Shown piece by piece: positions 1 to 8,427 of a DNA stretch of 64,000 nt. Source of the stretch: Coccinella septempunctata. Taxonomy: Eukaryota; Arthropoda; Insecta; Coleoptera; Coccinellidae. Below the pieces are notes generated by a model. The model had not been told where the DNA came from and ran no database searches. It was given only the letters and a program-made list of their open reading frames with translations. Each line of letters opens with the position of its first letter. The stretch's first letter is position 1. The DNA is taken from positions 29,470,936-29,534,935 of the forward strand of contig NC_058195.1 of NCBI RefSeq assembly GCF_907165205.1, written 5' to 3'. The position numbers and the translations under genes are program-made.

Positions 1-184
1 TATTCGGTTGAGTGTACCATCAAAAGATGCCTTCATATGCTCCTCGTATTCATTCCGAATTTTATAACAATCCGGACAATACCAACAAAAACCAGGGGAT
101 TTCAAACATTGTAACTTATCAGCGGAGATTCCAACACATTTGGCCTGATAAGTCTTCGCACACGTGCCGGAGCACAATATGCTG
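1..184 (-). pseudogene. LINE ORF1 fragment with PHD-like zinc finger (runs off window edge)
   Basis: Read on the minus strand, this stretch encodes a Cys/His-rich module with the spacing of the PHD-like fingers found in ORF1 of many insect non-LTR retrotransposons. A CSGTC pair is followed by KCVGIS, then LQC, then a FCWYCPDC pair. The frame stays open to base 1, so the 3' part lies outside the window. At the upstream side it is cut by a 54-bp palindrome at 185-238. No start codon is visible. It is unrelated to the Gypsy element that begins at 431. A host PHD protein exon is a less likely alternative, given the repeat context. Confidence 0.5.
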
Positions 185-238
185 AGAGATTTGCGGCGAT
201 CGTATGATTAATGAATCATACGATCGCCGCAAATCTCT
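185..238. repeat. 54-bp perfect palindrome
   Basis: Two perfect 25-bp arms surround a 4-nt loop (AATG). The left arm begins AGAGATTTGCGG and the right arm is its exact reverse complement. It interrupts the PHD-finger reading frame next to it. The eight bases on the two sides (ATATGCTG and GTAATGTA) do not match, so it lacks the 8-bp duplication seen at the smaller palindromes further along. Confidence 0.9.
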
Positions 239-426
239 GTAATGTAATGACAGTGGCCGCATGTAGACATCTTTCACGGTTTTATTCCAACCAGTGAGAT
301 CGGAAAAACAATCAGAAAATATAAATAGGTAACTCACTGTAACGCCGCAAGACAGCGTGAAAATTGAATAAAGTGGCCACATAAAACGTTCACAATATTC
401 AACTTAATCGGAGAGTACACTCAGAT

Positions 427-430
427 ACGT
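427..430. repeat. Left target-site duplication ACGT of the Gypsy element
   Basis: ACGT immediately precedes the LTR at 431 and recurs at 12568-12571 directly after the other LTR. A 4-bp duplication is usual for Ty3/Gypsy integrases. The repeat fixes both element boundaries. Confidence 0.85.
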
Positions 431-1677
431 TGTAAGGGGTTCTCCTCGGTGTACTCGAGCGCCAGCTATTCTTTAAGGGAGAATAGCAAACCTACCCTGG
501 CAGCTACTAGCCGGAGACAGGGCTCCCTGGTGTCTAGGGTGTTAGCGACGCACAATGATAGGCAGAATCAACGTATACAACTTTTATTCGTCGAAAAGGG
601 GAACACAAATAGCACTACTACTAAATTTTACAGTGATTCGAAAGACGGACAAGACGGACGGAATAGCACGGGATCCGATCTCAATCGTTATACGGGGTTT
701 AACGGACTTGTTCGCCAGCCAGAACCTGAGACGTACACTTGACGGACAGATATCGGGTCTTCAGCCAGGTGCGGGGATGAAAGACGGCACAGATTCACAA
801 CAGCTCACCCCTAGTTGCGCTCTTCGCCCCCTGAGTGTCCACGCCAGCGGGGTTCTTCGATAGCAACTGAAGTGAGCGTCGAAACAACGGGGAAGGGAAG
901 AGGGTTCGCCACTCCAAAGTGCCTCCGCACCCCCTGAGTGTCCACGCCAGCGGGGTGCTTTAGCAATAGGGGTGGAACTTAACCCGGGTTAGGAAGGGAT
1001 GAAAGGGGGCTGAAGTTCCAATATAAAAGCAAATAACGGCGTGTCGTCTTACCTTTGGCTTGGCCACTTGCACTCACAAGAGAGTAGAAAGAACAGTAGA
1101 AAAAAAAACAAAAGAAAAATAACTTAAAAAAAAACTTCTTCTAAAATTTCCCCCGAAAAGAAAACTAAAACAAAATTAGTGAATTCTCGAAAATACTCGG
1201 CGGCTAATCGGTGGTCGAAACTAAATACGGAAAAATCGCAAAACGGCAGCAAGTTAATCATAAGTGAAAATCGTAAGTGAACACACTGAAAATAATTCGT
1301 AAGTCGCAAGTGAAGTGGCCTGCGGGGGAACATCTGATTTTATACCCACAGGGGGGGTGCGGAAATCAGATGTGCCCGACAGTCGAAATTCGGTAATTTT
1401 GCGTCGATGAAAACGTCTTAATTTCGACTTATCTGTGCTAGCAAACCAAAAAACTCGGTTATCTTCCAATTCAGGATGTTTTATACGGTGCGACATCGTT
1501 TTTAGGAAATAAAAACGGTACGGTATGTTTACAATTCCGAACGATGTCGGAATCCTGAATTGGAAATTCGAAAAGATTTCTCGGAAATTAATTCGAAACA
1601 AAATTATTTAAAAAGGAAAACTAAAATAATTATTCTAAAATGAGGGAATAGGTTGGAAAACCCATTTTCTCATTACA
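431..1677 (-). repeat. 3' LTR of the Gypsy element
   Basis: 1247 bp, beginning TGTAAGGGG and ending CATTACA on the plus strand. It matches 11320-12567 apart from one A in a homopolymer near 1100. It holds two copies of a 27-bp motif (827-853 and 930-956) with CCCC/GGGG ends that could form hairpins. Short open frames inside occur identically in the other LTR and show no coding signal. Confidence 0.95.
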
Positions 1678-1690
1678 TCCCCTCGTCTCC
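1678..1690 (-). other. Polypurine tract of the Gypsy element
   Basis: Directly inside the 3' LTR, the minus strand reads GGAGACGAGGGGA: purines with one interrupting C. This is where plus-strand DNA priming is expected in LTR retrotransposons. Confidence 0.65.
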
Positions 1691-1889
1691 GGTTGAAAAA
1701 TTGAATCCACGATGAAATAGGGGATTAAATTTTTCACGGTGAAATCTACTAAGTCCGGTTAACGGTTTGACTATTCACGGCAAGACGATTGAGATCGGAT
1801 TTACAATAAACAAGTTCACCTAACCTACTCCAGGTGGCGTATACTCGGCCAATGCTCCCACGCTATGGTCCGCGATGACGTATGTCCGC

Positions 1890-1919
1890 CACAGATTACA
1901 TTATTCTCTGTAATCTGTG
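1890..1919. repeat. 30-bp palindromic footprint flanked by 8-bp repeat ATGTCCGC
   Basis: The insert starts CACAGATTAC and ends with the reverse complement of that end. ATGTCCGC lies on both sides (1882-1889 and 1920-1927). It has the form expected of a P-type excision scar: two terminal-repeat stubs with both target duplications kept. It is inside the Gypsy 3' region, and its right duplication overlaps the duplication of the P-type element starting at 1934. Confidence 0.8.
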
Positions 1920-1933
1920 ATGTCCGCCGGTGG

Positions 1934-4102
1934 CATTGAACTAAAGAAAGAAATGGAAGGGACTCTCGGGTCAGCAAAAGTGAGGCCGACTGAAATAGAC
2001 AATTGGATGTATATCTTTCTCTCTCTGTTCTTGCGCAAGGGGAGATAACCTATTAAACTTTGAATTTAAATTTTTGACGTTTCGTTTTTCTGATTTGAAT
2101 CGTATTTTTTATCAAATCAGGACGTTTTCTGAGTTGATTATGCGATCATAGATAACCTCTATGCGATGTGAATTATATTTTTCATAGTATTGTAGAAGGA
2201 ATTTAATAATTTTTTTGCCAAACACCTGCAACAATGACATGGGGATATCTGAAATTTTGGACCCGTTTCTCGAACTGTGATGATTGGAATCATATTTTTC
2301 ATCAATTCAAGACGTTTTCTGAGTTAATTTTGCGACGTTGATCATATTTTTCAGAGCAGTGTAGACGGAATTTAATAAGTCTTTTTTTGTATGAAAAGAA
2401 CAGAAATTTGTTCATTTTAACTAGATTAGTATATTATGAAAGAATGTAATCATGTGAAATTCATCAAGGTTTTAATCTACATGTTGAACATACATATTTT
2501 CCTTCTACTATACTGAATTTTAAGTTAATTAAGGAGCGTTGTCCAAAAAAAAACAAGTGTCAATTCTTTCTATATTTTTATTATATACAATATATAAAAT
2601 AGTTTACATATATCTTCAGTAATAGTCTACAATGAAAAAGAAAATTATTGATTTCAAATAATTTAAATTCACTCGAAAACTTACATGTGCTCTGCTTCTC
2701 ATCGGATTAGGTTAGAGGGATCTTCGTTTGCAATTAATATTACAAATGGTGCCGACAGTAATAAACAAATATAAAATATCACAGTGGTAACAACATGCAT
2801 ACAAACACAATAAAAATAAGAAACAAATCTCATCACATATTCTTTCTCGATGAGAACTTCTATAGAATATATAGTTTCATTTAAAAGCAACCTTTTCACT
2901 TCTCTCCTAAAGTTCATCTAGGACTTGTCATGAAACTCAGAAGGAAATTTATTATATAGTTTGGGGCCGCAGAAGTCCATGCCCTGGTTTATGCGCTTCA
3001 GATGGTGCACTGGAATCTGTAAGGAGTCTTTATTTCTTGTTTCATATGCATGATTTATAGAATTGGTCGGAAAGTTCTTCCAGTTCTGATGCACATAACA
3101 CAGTGAATTGTATATGAAGAGTGATGGAACTGTAAGTATTCCATGATCCTTGAATGTCTTGGGATATTATTGAATACACTTGGTACAGCATCAAGTTTCA
3201 ATATTTTTCTTGTATAACTTGGATTATGAAGGTAATCTTCACATATTCTACTATACTTTGAGGGATACCAATTTTCCCTTCCTACAGCAGTAATCCAAAG
3301 TTCCAAAATATCTGGGCGTTTAAAAGGAAACCTAAAATAAAGTAACATATAATGCTTTAGAAGTCGCAAAAAGGGATCTCATAATGAAAATATTTAAAAT
3401 AGACCTACCTGTGGAAACTCCTTGGCTCATTTTTGTTCGGCTCATTGGAGCATCCTTTAGCAACTTGTTACAACCATCGTTGTAACAAGAGTCTGAAATT
3501 TACCAATTTTGCGAGACTGCAAACAGTACTGATATTGATGGGGACAACAATGATTTGAGAAACACAAAAACCTATAAAATACTTTCTCTAAAACTTTATA
3601 CCACAAATTTACAAACAACTTCAATTCTGAAGATTACTTACTTTGATTTTTTTTAACTGTCCAGTTAATATCGAAAGAGGTCTTTTCAGACAGTTTCAAC
3701 CCTTTTAATTCCCTCGGGTGGCCAGGTAAAGGTAATCTGTCCCTTCACTAGATCCATATTTCTCAGAAACCGAAAATCCAGATACTTAAAGGTTTTCGAG
3801 TGGGATTCGGAGATTCCCCGATTTATTTGAGTTTTTTCAAGTTTCAAGCGAATATTAATCGTGAGTTTTAGCATTCTGAACACTTTTAGATCTCTTTCCA
3901 ATTGAACACAACCGAAATCATCCCAAAAACTAATTTAAACTGAATAATCAACAAAACCGTCAGCTGATTGATGTAAACAAAACATCTAAAAGAGAGAGAA
4001 GGGATACCCACCAATAGTCTTTCTCTCTCCCACACTTTTGGACACACTTTCGACCGATTTGCTGAACTGCGGGTCCCTTCCATTTCTTTCTTTAGTTCAA
4101 TG
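1934..4102. mobile_element. P-superfamily DNA transposon nested in the Gypsy element
   Basis: It has 30-bp inverted repeats starting CATTGAACTAAAGAAA and an exact 8-bp target duplication GCCGGTGG (1926-1933 and 4103-4110). CA ends, roughly 30-bp perfect terminal repeats and 8-bp duplications match the P superfamily. A THAP-domain remnant on the minus strand (3055-3345) supports this, since P transposases start with a THAP finger. There is no full transposase frame at 2.17 kb, so this is a non-autonomous internal-deletion derivative. It lies in the 3' non-coding part of the Gypsy element and so need not disrupt gag-pol. Confidence 0.9.
3055..3345 (-). pseudogene. THAP-domain exon remnant of a P-type transposase
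   Basis: The minus strand has a splice acceptor (TTTATTTTAG) followed by a peptide with the C-terminal half of a THAP finger: an FPFKRPD segment, W at the usual place, a GRENWYPSK segment, ICED, then DAVPSVF. The last resembles the AVPTIF-type motif that closes THAP domains. THAP domains are DNA-binding C2CH fingers used by P transposase to recognise internal sites. The C-x2-H pair reads C-E-D-Y, so the zinc-binding histidine is lost. The N-terminal CxxC part is not in this frame and would lie in an upstream exon. It is probably inactive. Confidence 0.75.
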
Positions 4103-4110
4103 GCCGGTGG

Positions 4111-5232
4111 TTCTGTCGAAGTTCGGTGTTCTATCAGCTAACCTCCAAAGTCCAATTGTCAAATTTCGCCGGGTGGTTCCAAATTTCGATTTCCATTTCC
4201 ATCGGCGAAAGAAATGCCGGAAAACAGTGGAAACAGTGCAGGACGGAATCTTCAAAGTGAGTAACATTTCGATTTGTCATTCGTTGTGTTATTTCTGAAC
4301 CATTTTAGGGTGGACTTCGCAAAGCCGGCTCCGGGCACATGTCATGGGGGTTAACAGTTACCAATATCGTCCAACCAGGGTAGTTTGGAATACTGGACAG
4401 CGTCGTTGGCTCCCCCCTGTGACGGTGGTGCAATTCTCCGATGGTGTTGGAGTCAGCAGCAGTTGTAGGTTGCACAAAAAGGAGAGAAAAGCATTTAGTA
4501 TACTGATATCCTGGAGCAGAGGGATAACAGGGTGTACGGTGGAATTTCGGAAGAAACGGTAAGTACGGTCGGTAATTTTAATAAGGAGATACAAATATAC
4601 TGTTCTATTTCACTTACCGTTCAGGTCAGTTTGTAATATCGGTGTAAGCGGTATCAGCCTTCTATTGCTATTGTATTTAACAGTGACACAGGGGTGAAAT
4701 AGAGACAGACAGGACGGGCGTATCTCACTTGTTATTATCGGACCCACTATTAATACAGAAAAATTGAATCAACTGTAACGGTTCCTGTTTTTCCATTGAA
4801 TTAACGGAATTTTCTGTTGTAGGTGTGTGGGATACCACTTACCCACTGGATGACAGTCAGACGGTCCAGTTTGGTGGTAATAAAAGTTGCACAGAACAAA
4901 CAAGATTGTACGGAACAGAATCTTCCAACACTGGCAGACCAGGTTAGATCTATCGGTTATGGTGGAATCGCGGAAATATAGGTATGTACATTTTGTCAGT
5001 GAATAAGGAGATACAAGTATAAGGCTCTATTTCACTCACCTGGGCACTTATTCAGTGAAAGCAGCGGTAGTACCCCATTACTAACCTATTTTCGGTGATA
5101 AATATTATTTTTAACGGTAATAGAGGAGTGAAATAGAGACGGACAGAACGGATGTATCTCATTTATTATCGGTGATCAGTACAATATAACGGTACGGTTG
5201 GTTTTTATTTCGGTTGCTATACAGTGTACTTA
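4111..5232 (-). other. Gypsy 3' non-coding region with a diverged direct duplication
   Basis: There is no convincing frame between the end of pol and the nested P-type element. A block containing 'aataaggagatacaa', 'ctatttcac' and 'gtgaaatagagac' occurs at about 4555-4740 and again, diverged, at about 4975-5165, roughly 420 bp apart. Each copy also contains an inverted CTATTTCAC/GTGAAATAG pair. The duplicated blocks may be cis elements or old tandem copies. Confidence 0.6.
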
Positions 5233-8200
5233 CTAATGATCAGACGGATGGAACGGTTTTAAATCCTTCACATGAATATTGGTGATTTTCTTACCACTGT
5301 CATCTTTCAGGTCATAAACAACGGGTGAAATTACTTTCACAACGGTATACGGACCAGAGAACTTCGGAGCCAACTTGGCTGCAAAGCTATCAACGGCGGA
5401 TGACAACGGATTAGCACGGCGCAGAACTCTATCACCGACATGGAAACGAACTTCTCTTCGACGGAGGTTGTAATGGTGAGCTTGCTGCTCAAATGCACGG
5501 TACAACCTGGTATTGACAAACTCATAGGCCTCCTGAAGATGACGGATTTGTTCTGTACGGTGAGTAAGATTTACTCTACTTTCTTCTGGGCTTCTGTTTG
5601 TCTCCTCAGTGTCTTCGTCTTGGGTGTTTGACGAGTAGATTGCCTTTGGAACTGTTAATTCCCTTCCATAGTTCAGGAATGCCGGTGTGAATCCTGTAGA
5701 TTCTTGTTTTGCGGTGTTCAGGGCGAAGGTTAGTTCACCTAATTTCTCATCCCAAGTACGGTGGTCGGCTTCACAGAACTGACCTATCATAGTTTTCAAC
5801 GTACGATTGGCTCGTTCTACGGCGTTGCACTGTGGTGTATACGGAGGGGTGAAACGGTGAGCAATGTTCAGCTCTCGGAGACTGTTTTTGAACAGTCTAC
5901 TGTCATACTGTACCCCATTGTCAGATATCACCAGCTTCGGACAGCCATATCGGAGTATCACTTGTTCATACAAGGCTGAATAAACGGTTTTGGCGGTGGC
6001 TTTCCGCAACGGACGGCATTCAACCCACTTCGTGAAACGGTCCTGCATCACCACTACGTAAGAATTTCCCTTCTTGGAACGGGGAAGTGGCCCAACCACA
6101 TCTGTACAGACCTCTTGGAACGGTGCATCAGTCATTCTATGTGGTTGCATTTTTCCAGGCGTCTTCTGTTGTGGTACTTTGTACCTTTGACAGGATGGGC
6201 AGTTTCTTACGTATTTTGCGACATCTCTGAACATCCCTGGCCAGTAATAATTCCGGGCTAGCCGAGAGATGGTTTTGGAGATTCCCAGGTGACCAGCTAA
6301 TTCAGAATCGTGATTTTCTTTCAGGACCTCCAGTCGTTGTTCGGTGGGTACACAGAGCTTCCATGGTTGTCCGGATCCAACTTCAGTAAAGTCGGAAGAG
6401 TCCCAGAAATTACGATACAGTTTCCCATCCTCAACGGCGTAGTCAGGGAAATCTTCTGGGTCTCTTTGTACCTCTTGGAGCTTTTTGTTGTACCAACTGC
6501 AGCGAACTTCGACGTCGGCCAGGCATACGGAATCCACAGACGGTAACGGGTTTCGGGACAGACTGTCGGCGACTTTGTTCAGGGCACCTTTCCGGTATTG
6601 GACTTCAAAGTCGAATTGCTGAAGGAAAACGGCCCATCGAGCAATTCTTCCGGACGGTGACTTGATGGAATTCAGCCATTTCAGACTCATGTGGTCGGAA
6701 ATTACGGTGAAATGAAATCCTTCCAGGTATGGTCGCAGTTTCTCTATCGAGAAAACAATGGCGAGACATTCCTTTTCGGACACGGAGTAATTTCTTTCGG
6801 CGGTGTTCAAGGTACGGCTGACATAGGCGATCACCCTTTCCTCTCCATCAAGAACTTGGGTCAGGGCTCCTCCAAGGCCTACGTCACTGGCGTCTGTTTG
6901 CAGGACGAACGGTTGATTGAAATCCGGACAGGCCAGTATAGGTGATTCGGTCAGTTTTTGTTTCAGGAGGTCGAACGCTTTTTGTTGTTCCTCACCCCAC
7001 TTCCAACGTGGTTTCTTCTTTAACAGGTGGGTCAACGGTGCAACGACATCGGAAAAGTTCTCTATAAAACGACGGTACCAGCTAGCAACTCCCAGAAAAC
7101 GGCGCAATTCACGGATAGTTTTCGGCGCTGGGAATGCTACGATAGAGGAAACTTTATCCGGGTCGGTACGGATTCCTTCGGAAGTAACGACATGTCCTAG
7201 GTATTTTAGGGATTTTCGCACAAAGTCACACTTTTCGGGGTTGAGACGAAGATTGGCTTCTCTCAACCGCCGGAATACTTCTCTTAAGTTCTCCAGGTGC
7301 TCCTCGAAAGTTTCCCCCAGGACAACTATGTCGTCCAGGTAAGCGAACGCCTCCGGTTCCATTTCTGGGCCAATAACGGTGTCTAAGAATCTCTGGAATG
7401 TGGCTGGACTAGCGTGAAGACCAAACGGCATGACGGTGAACTGGAACAATCCCCTTCCTGGAACTGTGAAGGCAGTAATCGGACGGCTCTCCTTTGCTAA
7501 CGGTATCTGCCAGTATCCTTGTTTCAGATCCAGTGTGGAGATGTATTTGGCCTTACGCAGTTTGTCCAGAATCCCAGAAATGTACGGCAACGGGTATGCA
7601 TCTTTTACAGACACTTGGTTGACGGCACGGAAGTCGATGCAAAAACGGTATTTTCCGTCTTTCTTCCTGACCAACACTACCGGTGAACTCCACGGTGACT
7701 TGGAGGGTTCAATCACTCCCTCAGCCAGCATACGGTCTACTTCCTGATTGAAGATCTCCTGCATTTTCGGGTTTAGGGGTCGGTATCGTTGTTTGATCGG
7801 TTCGGTGCCCGGTTTCAGTTTGATCTTATGTTCAATCAGGTCGGTTGTACCATATAGGTCTTCAAACTTCTTTAATTCCTCTTTCAGAAATGCCTCCAGC
7901 TCCTGTTTCTGAGACTCCGTCAGCTCCAACAAGTGTTCCTCGGCGGTGTGAACCTCTGCGGTGGCTTCGACAGGAGTCATCGGTTTCGAGATCAGACGGC
8001 CTTCCAGAAAGCACTCGGCGGTACTGAGATTTACGGAAAACTTGAAAGTCGACAGAACATCCATCCCCAGAATAATGTCAACCGGTAAGTTTGGTACCAG
8101 TAAGAATTTCAAATCAGGCAGTGTGTAATCGGAAATTTGCACGGTGGTGGCGTACAGTTTCGGTATGACGGTGGTTTGTCCGTTCGCTATTACGGCGAAA

Positions 8201-8427
8201 CTGTTGTGCATTGTTTGTCCTGTGATTCCTTTACTTTCACACTGATCGGATACGGCCTGACTGCAGAAACTCCTGGTCGCTCCGGTATCTATCAGTGCTC
8301 GGAAGTGTTTGCCGGCTATTCTGACCTCTACTAACGGACGGTTATCATTACAGGTAGTCGGTGCCAGTGGAGTCAAGATTCCGGGAGATGTGGTCGACTC
8401 CGCCTCCAATCTCCCTTTCAGTTTCCC
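5233..8427 (-). CDS. pol: Gypsy pol: protease, reverse transcriptase, RNase H, integrase
   Basis: This is the retroelement polyprotein that matures Gag, copies RNA to DNA and integrates it. The open frame runs from 8541, but translation should enter at the frameshift site at 8427. In numbering from 8541: aspartic protease DTG at about 85-87; reverse transcriptase with LDLKQGYWQ and catalytic YLDD at 401-404; RNase H with TDAS at about 549-552; integrase HHCC finger near 744-784; and a D814-D874-E909 triad with the canonical 35-residue spacing. A GPY/F-type tail with FSGPYTVV follows. Length and order are typical of Ty3/Gypsy. No stop or missing catalytic residue was seen, so it may be functional. 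The ATG at 8541 overlaps gag and is probably not used. Confidence 0.95.
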   Translation of the reverse strand, partial: GKLKGRLEAESTTSPGILTPLAPTTCNDNRPLVEVRIAGKHFRALIDTGATRSFCSQAVSDQCESKGITGQTMHNSFAVIANGQTTVIPKLYATTVQISDYTLPDLKFLLVPNLPVDIILGMDVLSTFKFSVNLSTAECFLEGRLISKPMTPVEATAEVHTAEEHLLELTESQKQELEAFLKEELKKFEDLYGTTDLIEHKIKLKPGTEPIKQRYRPLNPKMQEIFNQEVDRMLAEGVIEPSKSPWSSPVVLVRKKDGKYRFCIDFRAVNQVSVKDAYPLPYISGILDKLRKAKYISTLDLKQGYWQIPLAKESRPITAFTVPGRGLFQFTVMPFGLHASPATFQRFLDTVIGPEMEPEAFAYLDDIVVLGETFEEHLENLREVFRRLREANLRLNPEKCDFVRKSLKYLGHVVTSEGIRTDPDKVSSIVAFPAPKTIRELRRFLGVASWYRRFIENFSDVVAPLTHLLKKKPRWKWGEEQQKAFDLLKQKLTESPILACPDFNQPFVLQTDASDVGLGGALTQVLDGEERVIAYVSRTLNTAERNYSVSEKECLAIVFSIEKLRPYLEGFHFTVISDHMSLKWLNSIKSPSGRIARWAVFLQQFDFEVQYRKGALNKVADSLSRNPLPSVDSVCLADVEVRCSWYNKKLQEVQRDPEDFPDYAVEDGKLYRNFWDSSDFTEVGSGQPWKLCVPTEQRLEVLKENHDSELAGHLGISKTISRLARNYYWPGMFRDVAKYVRNCPSCQRYKVPQQKTPGKMQPHRMTDAPFQEVCTDVVGPLPRSKKGNSYVVVMQDRFTKWVECRPLRKATAKTVYSALYEQVILRYGCPKLVISDNGVQYDSRLFKNSLRELNIAHRFTPPYTPQCNAVERANRTLKTMIGQFCEADHRTWDEKLGELTFALNTAKQESTGFTPAFLNYGRELTVPKAIYSSNTQDEDTEETNRSPEESRVNLTHRTEQIRHLQEAYEFVNTRLYRAFEQQAHHYNLRRREVRFHVGDRVLRRANPLSSAVDSFAAKLAPKFSGPYTVVKVISPVVYDLKDDSGKKITNIHVKDLKPFHPSDH

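Noticed and set aside
449..863. Two overlapping plus-strand frames of about 100 codons, repeated at 11338-11752
   Set aside because: They lie inside the LTRs on the strand opposite to gag-pol, occur identically in both LTRs, and show no domain. Their openness is explained by LTR identity, not coding.
1678..5232. Envelope gene of an errantivirus type in the Gypsy 3' region
   Set aside because: No frame of adequate length, signal peptide or membrane segment exists; most of the space is a nested DNA transposon.
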